Source: Mesotaenium endlicherianum
Taxonomy: Eukaryota > Streptophyta > Zygnematophyceae > Zygnematales > Mesotaeniaceae
NCBI GenBank assembly: GCA_009602735.1
Contig: WELA01013488.1
Location: forward strand, 1 to 53,902
Length of the DNA: 53,902 nucleotides
Direction: 5' to 3'
The notes below the pieces were generated by a model. That model made no database searches, was not told the DNA's origin, and was given only the letters and a program-made list of their open reading frames with translations. The number at the start of each line of letters is the position of its first letter. Position 1 is the stretch's first letter. The translations under genes were made by a program, and so were the position numbers. Shown here piece after piece: positions 1 through 11,579 of this stretch.

Positions 1-76
1 CCTAAACCCTAAACCCTAAACCCTAAACCCTAAACCCTAAACCCTAAACCCTAAACCCTAAACCCTAAACCCTAAA
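1..76. repeat. Telomere repeat array, (CCCTAAA)n
   Basis: About 10.7 perfect tandem copies of CCCTAAA. This is the C-rich strand of the TTTAGGG telomere of most land plants and many green algae, reading 5'->3' inward as expected at the left end of a chromosome. The array is short and joins the subtelomeric direct repeat within a few bases, so the true terminus probably extends further left. Confidence 0.98.
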
Positions 77-77
77 A

Positions 78-396
78 AGTTTTTGCAAAAATGGCCATGT
101 CCTGTACAGGAACTATGGAAATGATCTCGCTGAGAGCGGAAGCACCTCATGGTCACCCCCTTGCATCTGCTTCAGTGCAGGAAGACCAGAAATGGTTCAA
201 CCTTATAGCAGATTTGCACCGATACACGTGCGAAGGGCAATCGACCAAGGCAATCGCCACGCGCAGAGCTGCACCGGCTAGTCGACCATGGCAAAGTCCA
301 CACATGAGAGGAGTCACCAACACATCGACCAGGTCGACGGCACACGTGCTGGAAAGCCATACACGTGCCAGGGGACCGACATTGTTAGGCACAACA
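78..396. repeat. Subtelomeric direct repeat, copy A
   Basis: A segment of about 320 bp that recurs in the same orientation at 2853-3173. Both copies start near a TTTTTGCAAAAAT motif and end at GTTAGGCACAACA, with scattered substitutions between them. Open frames inside it (for example 91-438) are not shared intact between the copies and match no protein I know, so I treat it as non-coding subtelomeric repeat. This copy abuts the telomere array. Confidence 0.85.
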
Positions 397-1415
397 GCTA
401 TCGCGACTACTATTTATTTGACGGCGTCACACGCGTAACGCAAGTTACGACTGCCCAAGTACGGTAGTCAACGCTGACCACAAGTCCATTAATTGACCAC
501 CGACTTATCAACCTTGGCACAGGACACTTGCAAATTGAAAGATAAATTGAACCCGACCCTCAAGGGTGAAGCGGGGATTGACGACCCAGTGAGCTGGACA
601 GCTGACCAAGCCGAGGCCGCAAGACTGTACAGCTCAGCTGATAAGCTGACATGGTCAAGTGACCATGTGAAGACGCATAGTCAGCCGCAAATCTGACTGT
701 GCTACAGACATGCAGGCGTCATAAGGAGCACAAGCGCTGATTGGACAGCGCTCTCAGTCGCTGGACTCGGGCCGAGGCTGCCACGACTTAAGCAGCCAGC
801 CAAAGGGCGTGGGTCGCTAACGTCACACAGCCCTGCATGCTAATTGACGAGCTAAGACGACCAAGCCGTAAGCTCGAGGTTACATGCATGACACAATGGA
901 AGAAGACGCAGCATGGAAACTCTTGAGGGAGAGAATCTCGCATGCGTGGTGCCTGGATAACGCACGAGGATTGCACGCACCCGCCTCATCTGGCCACCCA
1001 CATTTGCCAGTGAAGCAGAAGGAGCGCAAGACAGAGAGAGAGAGAAGGAAGAGAAGGGCGCGAAGAAGAAGAAGTTCTCAAGGCCATAGGAGAGCCTAGG
1101 AGGCACGCTCTAGCCGACGCTCGAAGATTTCCCTCTTTGTGTATCATAGAAAAATTAGGAGTAAGGAGATCCCAAGGGGAATCTCTGATAGCCAGAAGCG
1201 AGAGCTTACAAATTAAAATCTGCTAGGAGTCTCAGCACAGAGGTCAAATGAAACACCACAGGTGTGCGAGAACACATAAAATGGTGAATGTTGTGTTAGT
1301 TTCCAAGTTCTTAGAAGTCTCAATTGTTGAATTGCTGTTAGCAAGAGCAGAATTAGCGTTTTAAGCTCTCAGTGAAAAATTGAGTAAATTTAGCCAGCAG
1401 TGGAAATTGCTAAGG
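397..1415. other. Subtelomeric DNA without a recognisable gene
   Basis: Only short overlapping open frames on both strands. A purine-rich stretch (AGAGAGAGAGAAGGAAGAG) lies near 1033-1075. No family resemblance was seen in any frame. Confidence 0.5.
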
Positions 1416-2601
1416 TGTAATGAATCAATTCATTATGTATTTAATTAATTAGATATATAAATATAATATTAGATAAGTATTATGTCAATATACTCCCATG
1501 AGTTCATCTAAATGTTTGTCGATAGCATGCAAGTTTACTGACTTTGTCGAAAAGGTCAGCAGGATGACATTTTGTATCAGAGTATAGTTTGCTGAGATTA
1601 CCTGTATATATGTAGAACATAATATCAGTACGTTGATATGGAGTAAGCTTGTACAATAATAGTCAGTATACTTGGACCCAGTACGCTGAGGATAGATATA
1701 TTCATTTAGATAATTATTTATACATTGGCACATGTGACCGAAGTATACTGAAAGTCGGGAGGTTGATTGAGATTCGATAAACTGATGTCCCATCAGTGTG
1801 GTTGACTCCTGCGTAGGCGAAGCCGTCGTCAGTCAACTGAACAGTTAGAACTTCAGTCAATCGACCAATTAATATGGTCGTTATTCCTAGATCCGTGGGT
1901 CCCAACTTAACGGGTTTCCCCCGAATCGGCGCACCTTGCGCCGTGGTCAACCAGGTGGTCACTAGGTAGGTACATAGCAGGCTGGGATCTCTTGGTCCCT
2001 CATTCTGGACAGTAGGCTTTACAGTCGGATTTCTACTTGCAAGTCATGTGTGCACTAATGACCAGCCTTCACTGAAATTGACATGGCTGCTTCGTATGCG
2101 CTCCAAATGGAACGAACTACAAGTTTTCGGAAAGGTCTCGTCAAGATGCATTCGTTGCTGTTAAGTTTGCTTAATGTGGAGTAGTATTGACAAAGTTATG
2201 CCCTCTGACATTTCGAGGTCACACAGCGGACAGATTCCAAGGTTTTGCACCTAAGTCAGTGGGATGTGTTTAGCTACTTTATGGTCATCTGAATGAGAGC
2301 GCCTTTGCTATTTAGTCCCCTGGTGTTGGGTATGTGCTTATACATGCTTGTATGCCTGGTAGGCAAGAGGCCATGAGTTTCTAAAGGAGAAGCTCTAGTC
2401 CTCAAGCTCGCCTCTTTCTTGTGCCTTGTATTAGTGTGCAACTATGGCATACTACTACTAGTGAGTTGAAGGTTATATATGAGTAAACGGAATTCATTGT
2501 AAGGGCGAAGATCGCTCCCTGATTTCACACGCTTCCACCTATCTCTGATCTTATATATTTAAATGAAATATTTTAATCTTGAGTGAGCAAGATTCATTTC
2601 A
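1416..2601. mobile_element. Diverged solo LTR related to the chromovirus LTR
   Basis: The ends match the termini of the LTRs at 10507-11227 and 13342-14062: it starts TGTAATGAATCAAT and ends AAGATTCATTTCA. An internal block near 1797-1850 resembles the LTR block near 10849-10900 (both carry GTGGTT-ACTCC-GTAGGCG and TGAACAGT). It is longer (1186 bp against 721). Flanking pentamers are TAAGG (1411-1415) and TTAGG (2602-2606), which could be a target duplication with one mutation. No coding sequence is present. Inferred to be an old solo LTR of a related family. Confidence 0.55.
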
Positions 2602-2852
2602 TTAGGCAAGGCGTTGGGCGAAGAGCTCAACTCAAGCCGTCAGTAGAGTCATAAGTTCAGAGTTTTGTAAGCTGTGACTGTGAAGTTAAGCAAAAGCCTG
2701 AAAGGCGACTTTCTCTGAAACATTGATATTGCTGGTGCTAATCTGCTTAGACGTGATTTCTGCAAACTTCACTTGGTTAAGCCATCAACTTGGGCGAAAG
2801 CCTATTTGGAAGTAGGGCACTTCTGTCGTTGTAAAGGAAAAAGAGGGATGTT

Positions 2853-3173
2853 AAACTTTTTTGCAAAAATTGCCATGTCCTGTAGAGGAACCATGGGAAT
2901 GAGTCTGCTGAGAGCGGAAGCACCTCATAGTCACCCCCTTGCATCTGCTTCAGTGCAGGAAGACCAAAAATGGTTCAACCTCACAGCAGAGTTGCACCGA
3001 TACACGTGCGAAGGGCAACCGACCAAGGCAACCGGCACGTGCAGCGCTGCACCGGCCAGTCGACCATGGCAAAGTCCACACGTGAGAGGAGTCACCAACA
3101 CATCGACCAAGTCGACGGCACACGTGCTGGAAAGCCATACACGTGCCAGGGACCGACACTGTTAGGCACAACA
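2853..3173. repeat. Subtelomeric direct repeat, copy B
   Basis: Second copy of the ~320-bp segment at 78-396, same orientation, separated by the diverged LTR. Substitutions are scattered, so the duplication is not very recent. Confidence 0.85.
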
Positions 3174-4664
3174 ATAGCCCAAAGGCATTTTTAGCGTGTG
3201 GTTGGAACACTCTTAACATCAGTTCAACAACTTATGGCAGCTTTCAACAAACACTGTGCACTAACTTACTTGAAACTACCTGGGGTTGTTGTAGTAAGTC
3301 GCCCAAAATATCCATTCTCATAGTCTTTAAATCTAGTCGATCCATATGCATCGTCTACATGATATGAACGTTGACCCGCACGAGCGGTCGGCAACTGTCT
3401 AATTTCTTGTGAAACTACCACTGGCGACAAGTTTTTGAAGCGGAAGGTTATGTGACTACCTTCTTGTGATATTGGTGATATTGTGTTTTTACATAGGCCA
3501 TGGGTGAAGGCACTTCGCCGCATCTCATACGTCGCTGGCGTGGTCCGAAAAGCCGTCGAACAGGAGAACTGTGACCCGAAGTGCCACCCCCCAAGCAAGG
3601 AAGGCATCAGGGAACAAGACGGACAAAAATGAAAAAGTGCACAAAAATGGACGAGGCGATTTGCACAACAAACCGCACGTTATAAATGACCGAATATTGT
3701 GGAATCTTGCACGAGACTTTGACTGATTGTGACCTGGGAGCCTCGCTGCCAGGAATGCACCTCATGAAGAGACCGCACTCTGCGGTCTTCCACTGATCAC
3801 GTACACATGCTGATTTAAGGCTGAAATCGGGTCTTGGTTGGCTCTGGTGAATGCTGGTGAAGGCCTTCTCATGGACACTCGTTCTGACGTGGTGGCGTTC
3901 GCCAATCTTGAGTGCTGACATTGGCTGACATCGACGGATACATAAAGCCACACACACTTCACACTGGTCCACACAGTGGTCCCGTGCATTGACAGATCCG
4001 ACTGTGCAACTGTTTCTAACTACCCGACATTGTGTTTATAATTGACATTTATTAACAATTATTAAAGCCCTAGTTCATTATCGAAGCGTCGGGATATTGT
4101 CCGGTCTGGTGCCAGTCAGAAGGTTCGCTAGGCTTAAGCACGTGTGACGCGTAACATTCGTTGCTTGGAATTGCGCGAACAATAATACTAATTTTTCCTC
4201 ATCGAATTCTGCATTATTTAAATGTTCAGATCAGTACATTGGTGTAGATTGGTGTAGATAAGCCTTTGAGGATATTCGCTAAGCAACTACTTCTCCTTAC
4301 GTGGAAAATAGAACGGAAATACCCGGAGTTTAACATCGCCTTTTGCTGTGTAGTGTAGAGCACTACAGAGCCTTTTGCTGGGTAGTGTAGTGCCCGGGGT
4401 GTCGTCTGTACGTCGAATGGCCCTTTTCTGCGATGGGTGCGACATAACGGACGACTAAATTCTACGACAGGCACCAGGTGGGCAGCGATCGAGTGCAAAG
4501 CTCTTCATAAAAGTCAGAAGGAATCAAGGTGAAGAAGTCTATTGTGATCTTAGAACTATTGAGGTCAAATCCAAGGAAAGTCGACCATCTCGTACAGGCG
4601 CATTCTTACCGTCATCATTCTTCTCGCCAAGTCTTTGAAACTGAGCCGCAGGGCTTTTGGAGCC
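3174..4664. other. Upstream region of GAPN; no gene seen
   Basis: Short frames on both strands (the largest are minus-strand frames at 3266-3607 and 3607-3972) have no recognisable motif. A short imperfect duplication CCTTTTGCTG(T/G)GTAGTGTAG occurs at about 4339 and 4371. The promoter and 5' UTR of GAPN should lie at the right end; I saw no clear TATA element. Confidence 0.4.
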
Positions 4665-7600
4665 ATGGCTGGCACAGGATTCTACGCAGAAATTATAGAC
4701 GGAGATGTCTACAAATACTTTGCCGATGGAGAATGGAAGACGTCTACCTCTGGGAAATCACAGAGTATCATCAACCCATCCACAAGGACGCCATGCTACA
4801 AGGTTCAAGGTTGGCTTCTTTGTCCTGAGCCTTTGATCATGCTATTGGTGTAATGGTTGAAGGTTCTTTCCTGTTCCCGAAGCTTTAGTAGCTGGTCTCT
4901 TTGCGAGTTCCTGCTAATTGACGTCACACTTCATTGAATTCGTGATCTTTTCGTCGAATGTGTGCAGCTTGTACTCAAGATGAAGTAAACAAGGTGTTTG
5001 ATAGTGCCAAGGCTGCTCAGAAGTTGTGGGCAAAGACCCCACTGTGGAAGAGGGCAGAGTACCTGCACAAAGCAGCTGCGATATTGAGGGAAAACAAAGA
5101 TCCCATTGCTGAGTGTCTTATCAAAGAAATTGCGAAGCCGGCGAAAGATTCTGTCACAGAGGTGAGGTCTTATGACGCTGTTTGCTGTCAATCTTCTCTG
5201 GCTACTCCTCTTTGTGATCGTCATTTTCCTGCATATACTTTGGCACTGCTGTTTCTGCGCTTACGATGTGAAGGAGTTGCTGAATCGGACATTTTATTGA
5301 CTGGAACGGAGAAACTTGTTGGCAGGTGGTGCGCTCGGCTGATCTGATCTCCTACACAGCGGAAGAGGGTGTACGAATACTCTCTGAAAACAAATTCCTG
5401 ACGTCCGACGCTTTTCCTGGCAATGATCGCAACAAGCTTTGCTTAGCTTCCAAGGTGAATACAAGGGCAGACACCATGGTTTCTAAAATATCCTGGTTTC
5501 ACACCTTTGCATCTTGGCTACACCGGTTTTGGCTCGTGCTGGGGTTTGTAGTAGGCGTAGCATGAAATGCGTCAAAGTTTGCGCCCTTGAATATTTTTGT
5601 ACATTGTTGGACACGGCGAGTACAAAATGAATGATTTGGTGTATATGCAGCAGAAACTTATTGTGGGAGGAAAGTGATGCAGTTTTCTATTGGAAGTCAG
5701 CATTCTACAGCCCACTAGCTCAAGCTGTAAATCATGCGACGAGCTCTCAGATTGTCATTGGTAATATTTACTGTAAATGACAGAGCTGTATCTTCAAATT
5801 ATACTTCAGAGCGGACTTGTCTTTGTGTGGCAATATGTGCAGATTCCTCTGGGGGTTGTATTATGTATCCCTCCATTCAACTACCCTGTGAACCTGGCAG
5901 TCTCAAAGATAGCTCCCGCCCTTATCGCGGGGAATGCAGTTGTCCTCAAGCCACCCACCCAGGTGAATTTTGCGAGAGTATTTTAATGTATGTGACCAGC
6001 TAATATTCGGTTTTGTACCTGCTGCATTTAAGGAAGTGGAAAGGGTCTGCAGCGACACATGGTTGTGAGGCTGGGCAAAGTGCCCTGCCACCTGATAACC
6101 AATGTGACTCTGCTGGGGTCTCACTAAGAATCCGCAATCATAGTACTACTCCTTCGATAGCTCAAATTATCATACATTGCCACGTAAACCTTTTGAATGT
6201 CAAAGCGGTTGTTTCTTAAAGTTCAGGAGGGGATGTGGGGGCCTTTCTATTGACCTTCTTCATTAACTTTATGCACCGTCAGGTTTTTTTTCTGGTGTGG
6301 ACGTTCATGGTGCACAGCTTTGAAGGGGGCAAATAAGATGCTTAAGCAATCACCTTAACCTCCATTCCCCAAGAGCCACCTTAAGCAAACGCTTTGGCTT
6401 TACAGCTCATACTCTTAAATCTCCAACATTTGTCTTTTTTTGTAAACAGGGTGCTGTGGCTGGACTTCACATGGCACAATGTTTCGCCAAGGCAGGTTTC
6501 CCCAAGGGTTTAATCAGTGTAGTCACAGGCAAAGGGTCTGAGATTGGTGATTTTCTTACAATGCACCCTGCTGTCAACTGTATCAGGTAAAAACATAATC
6601 TATGCATAATCCAAAATGATATTTCGCATTTTTTTTCTCTCTTCATGGACGTCTGCTCAGGATTAATGTTAGACCATGTGTGTAATGTACTTTTTGATTT
6701 AAAAAACAGCTGTTAGCTGGAGTTATTAGCCTTTTCTTTTTACTGTATAGTCGTGTATTTAACACGACTTTTGTCCCTTTCGCAGTTTCACCGGAGGGGA
6801 CACTGGGATTGCAATTTCCAAAAAGGCAGGCATGGTACCTTTGCAAATGGAGCTCGGAGGAAAGGATGCCTGCATTGTTCTTGAAGATGCAGATATTGAC
6901 CTTGTGGCTGCAAATGTCATCAAGGGTGGCTTTTCCTACAGGTGATTGACTTGCTGCATGAGCTTGATATTGGGATTCAACAAGTTCCAGTGAGGCTTCT
7001 TATTTGGTCAGAACAGAACACTGTCGAATTGACATTGAAAAACGATTTGCTGTGTCCTCTGTTTTGTTACTCACCATACACCTTCTGAACGGTTGCAGTG
7101 GCCAGAGGTGTACAGCTGTAAAAGTAGTGCTGGTTATGGAGAGCGTGGCAGACGAACTTGTGGCGAAGGTGAATGCTAAAATTGCTAAGCTCAAGGTCGG
7201 ATCACCAGAAGATAATTCGGACATTACTGCTGTTGTGAGTGAGGCATCTGCCAACTTTATTGAAGGCTTGGTGCTTGACGCCAGGGAAAAGGGAGCCACG
7301 CTTTGTCAGGTGAGTTCTCATATTCAGGGTGCAATATGAGCTGGGGAGGGGTGGGTCATGTGGGGAGCATGGATGGAGGTTTTACTATGGCATGGACAAG
7401 TTTGGTAAAGTTTTGGAGTAGAGAGCTGTATCTAGTTAGGGTTGCCTTCTCAGTGACTTGGCACTCGTGCAGTGTCGAATTATGCATAGTATGAGCTTCA
7501 TCCTGTTTCTGCCTTGAGTATCGTCGTTAGAGGACATGGATATAAGAGTATGTACATTGAGGCATGGGAGTACGACAGGGCTTACATAATGAAAGGCAAA

Positions 7601-9033
7601 GTGTTCCTGCTTCTTCTTGGGGGACATAATGATTCTTTTGACCTGCAGCCTTTGCTGGCCTTTCAGTTTTTTGGTGTCTATCTATGCATCCTGATTTACC
7701 TGACAGCATAAAGACAAACTAATATATTTATGTGCTGCAAGCAGGAGTATAAAAGGGATGGAAATCTCATCTGGCCCCTCTTGGTGGACAATGTAAGACC
7801 TGATATGCGCCTGGCATGGGAGGAGCCCTTTGGACCTGTGCTGCCAGTCATCCGTATCACTAATGTTGATGAGGGCATCCACCACTGCAATGCAAACAAC
7901 TTTGCGCTACAGGTACAGCATCTGTCCTGCTTCAGCTGTCCTGTACTTGTACATGGCTCACCAATAAGTTTTTGGCACGTTGTATGAGGTAACTGTGGTC
8001 ATTTGTGTCGTCATTAGGCAAAAAAGCTTTCACACATGATATGCAGCATATTAGATACGGAATAGATATTTGTCTGGGCTCTAGCGTTTTTCTCTCTGAA
8101 CTTGCACAGTCGAGTTTGAGACCCACTGTAGTGGAAGAGGTTAGACTCATGCTGGTGGGCTGTTCTATATCTGTCAGGGATGTGTGTTCACGAAAGACAT
8201 CAACAAGGCCATCATGATCTCAGATGCAATGGAGACGGGCACAGTCCAGATCAACTCTGCTCCCGCTCGCGGCCCAGATCATTTCCCTTTCCAGGTGCGT
8301 ACTTCGCAATTGATTACTTCGTATTCCCATAGGAGATAATTGTTTCCTGAGTCTACTGCACACAAAGTTTTGGTGGAGATGATGGTCCATGGATCCGAAG
8401 TTTCTCGAGTAGAGTCCACCATCCAGGTGGGAAACGAGGAGTACCGGGAATAAGAAAATGAACTTGGGACAGAAGCCCACTGGTGATCTTGTGTTCCACT
8501 TATTAAGGCAGCTATTCAGCCTAAGTGGGTATACGGGTACCTCGGGTGTTTGAAGTTGCATTCGCTCACGGATGTGTGGTGTCCAAAAAGACGACACAAA
8601 ACATATAGTTTTTTACTGGGGCCCATCCTGGTTTGGCATGTCGCACATCAGGCAGTTTAATGCAGGAATAGAGTTGTAGTATCGGCCTGTTGAGCATTGA
8701 GCTGGGATTCACCCTTCAGATTGAACTCACGAGACCCTCAGAATTATCTCGTAATTATATGGGTATCTGCACATATTTTGGTCCTGCTTTTTGGATCTTA
8801 TCGCAATTCAGCCGTGAGTATCAAACATGTGCTAACTCTTCTTGTTTAATGCCTTATGTAAGGCGGCCGGGTCTGCAAATGCTGAACTGCCTCACTTGTT
8901 TTCCTGTGCAAATTTGCAGGGTCTGCGAGATTCTGGGATTGGCTCACAGGGTATCACTAATAGCATTGGCATGATGACCAAAACGAAGTCAACGGTTATC
9001 AATCTGCCTTCAGCTTCCTACACCATGGGTTAA
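4665..9033 (+). CDS. GAPN: NADP-dependent non-phosphorylating glyceraldehyde-3-phosphate dehydrogenase (GAPN, ALDH superfamily)
   Basis: Ten exons with GT-AG introns: 4665-4809, 4968-5161, 5326-5454, 5843-5962, 6450-6586, 6786-6941, 7099-7309, 7745-7912, 8178-8294, 8920-9033; 1491 nt, 496 residues, the usual plant GAPN length. GAPN oxidises glyceraldehyde-3-phosphate directly to 3-phosphoglycerate in the cytosol and yields NADPH. The start is the ATG at 4665 in a strong GCCATGGC context, followed by [20 protein letters not shown] as in plant GAPN. Key residues are present: the Asn in PPFNYP (exon 4), general base Glu264 in MELGGKD (exon 6) and nucleophile Cys298 in SGQRC (exon 7), at the same numbers as in pea. 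FTGGDTG and the C-terminal region are intact. There are no stops or frameshifts. It is the first gene in from the telomere. Confidence 0.97.
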
Positions 9034-10501
9034 GTCCTTTTTTAACAGTCTTTGACCAAAGAGTAGTATAATTGTTACTTGCCTTGCAGACAGCAATTTT
9101 CATTTATGTAGGTGTCATTTCTTATGGGAAATGCTGCCACATTTTTGGGTGCATGTGTAGGAAGCCCTTCGCATATTTGTAGAACTATGTTCAAAGTCTG
9201 TTATGTGTACCGAAACAGTCCCCTGTATTATATATGTATTGAGCTTTCTTTGGTCCTTGACCTGCAATGAGCAGCCTCCTTGTCCTATGAAATCTATCAC
9301 TTTTTCAAGTGGCGGAATATTGTGGAGCAATAGTTTTTCTTGGTTTCTCTTGCTACTTCGTGGCAGTGTACAGCAAATTTTCTTGGCAATAAGTACCTTA
9401 ATGGACACAAAGGCTTAAAAGGAAATTTTGAGACGTATGTATGTGTTGCTCTACTTGTGTAAACAAAAATGTGCACCAGTTTGGCTTCAGTTAAGTGCGC
9501 CTTGCAGAAAATTGAGAGGAAAAGTTGCCATTTGTCGTAGTACAATATAAGGACCTTGTTGTACATGTTATCGGATTGTCTGTGTCCCTTAGAGCACATG
9601 GCTTTGATGTCCAAATTGAAGTTTGTTCAGGATAGCTCTATAGGGCAAAGCCCCAGCGCCTCTCATAAAGATGAGGCATTCATAGGGTTTGCCCTCTCTT
9701 TACGTGACAAGCTAATCGAAGTGAGAGAATGCACTCAAGGGGTACCAGCCTTGGCAATGGTGAGGCTCCGCCTCGCTTGGCCTCCATTGGGGCGTGTGAA
9801 CTAGGTCGCAGACGTGGGCGCTCATGCAAAGAGTCCTTAGATAAAATAAGTGGGAGTTAGTGGGAGAGTCGGCGGGTTAGGGGGGTACAGATTTGGCCGC
9901 CATGCTGCTTGGTCCTCCTTGGGCTGAGGTGGGCGGGTGAGGAGCCCCTTTCCTTTTCCTTGCACAGGTCCGCCCTTGGCGGTCACGCAAGGCTTCGCCT
10001 CGCCTGGGCTGTTAGTGGTTTTTGTGATAATTAATATGTTTGGCACTGACAGCTGCCGTCAACTCGTTCTCCGCTTTTGTTTTTTGTGATCGTTCGGGGC
10101 CGCTTTGTGAGAGCGAAGGTTGAGGCCTTTCTCACAAAATAAAGCAACGATTGAGTGTCATAGACTCTAGATGCTACATGGCACAACATAAGCAATCTTG
10201 CTCCCCTCTCATAGCGCGGAGTAGTTTGACAATTATTATACATATCTTTCAAGTTATACAATCATTTCCAAACGCCAATGTCATTCACACGCAACTTGTG
10301 AAACCCGATGCAGTATGCTCCCTTTTCTAGGAATGAGCAATAGCAATAATCTGATTGAGGCATTGATTGTGCAAGGAGTAAACCATTGCATCTCTCGTCG
10401 TATGAAGTGGCATGAACCAGATTGCGCATTCTGGATTGAGCATAGCATTCATCAAAGATTTGGTAAAAGGATAAAGTAAGCAAACCTGAAAGATAGACTT
10501 G
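9034..10501. other. Intergenic region after GAPN; no gene seen
   Basis: Will include the GAPN 3' UTR. A GC-rich patch at about 9755-10020 contains GAGGCTCCGCCTCGC, also found near 34272, which suggests a dispersed repeat fragment. No frame has a recognisable product. Confidence 0.4.
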
Positions 10502-10506
10502 TCATG

Positions 10507-11227
10507 TGTAATGAATCAATATATTAGTAGATATAATATTCATGTAAAGAGAATAGTTAATTAAGTTTAGCCTGCTAAACTCTAGTTAATAATCAGTCTG
10601 CTGGACTTTATATTTGATATCAGTTTAATGACTCAGTCGGAAGCAGCAGGCTGAAGCCAACTTAAGTCAGCTTGCTGACACATTCTTTGACAGCCAGCTG
10701 ACTTCCGTACTCGGTAGCAGCGAACTGCCTCGATATGCATCTAAGTATGATATGCTAGATGAATGGCCAGATGACATCCCTATGATGGATGGCGATTCGG
10801 GATGATGGGAGATGGCGGTGGATTTGGTTAACCGAGGTCCTACCAACGTGGTTAACTCCCGGGTAGGCGGTGCCATCGCACTGGCCGTTGAACAGTAAAC
10901 TCATTCCGTGTACATATGCTAGGCATTGCTCTCGAGTTCGGCATTCGGAAACGAGGCCAACTCTCTTGTACAGCTTACTGGGAGAGATCTGAATCCAAGG
11001 CGCGAAGCCATTGACACGCACTGTCTTCTAACTTTGCTTATGTATGAGTTTACTGATTGCATTATTGATGCTAGTTTACTCGCATTTGACTTACGAGTAT
11101 TGTTCACTGCTAGTGTGTTGTCCTTTTGCCGTTTAACCAATTAACGAAAAATACCATAAAGATTACTTGCTGATATAAAGATCTTCATTAATTGTTAATC
11201 GCCTATTTGGTAAGTCGATTCATTTCA
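10507..11227. mobile_element. Solo LTR of the chromovirus family
   Basis: 721 bp, from TGTAATGAATC to GATTCATTTCA. It is the reverse complement of the LTRs at 13342-14062 and 21458-22179, so it lies in the opposite plus-strand orientation. A perfect 5-bp target duplication TCATG flanks it (10502-10506 and 11228-11232). With no internal sequence attached, it is a solo LTR left by LTR-LTR recombination. Confidence 0.95.
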
Positions 11228-11579
11228 TCATGCAACAAGCAAGAGCTCACTGTGCACCATTATATAACAATCCTGTAACATCAGAGGTAAGCTGCTTCAC
11301 TCACTACTTATTTCATCATACATGTATACAAGATCTTAAGAGTCATTTGCACATGTTTAAAGTTGACTATTCATTGTGTTGCACATGTGGTTATACATAT
11401 TGGTCTACAAGTCCTTCTAGAAGACCTGCACATCTGTGTCAACGTCAGCCTATTTGAAACTATGAAGAAAAAATGGATAAGAGTAGGAAGCTTACTACTA
11501 CCTGTGTGCTGTATTTTACTCCACGATGCTAGCTTCCAACTAAGTCCTTTTCATATTCTGTCTCTCATGTAGTCTACTG

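Noticed and set aside
1..76. Telomere array as an interstitial telomeric sequence
   Set aside because: It starts at base 1 in the correct strand orientation for a left end; nothing to its left argues for an internal position, though the window alone cannot prove it.
91..438. 115-codon frame in the subtelomeric repeat, with a similar frame at 2773-3165
   Set aside because: The frames differ in length and reading between the two repeat copies, carry no motif, and also have long antisense frames; best explained as translated repeat.
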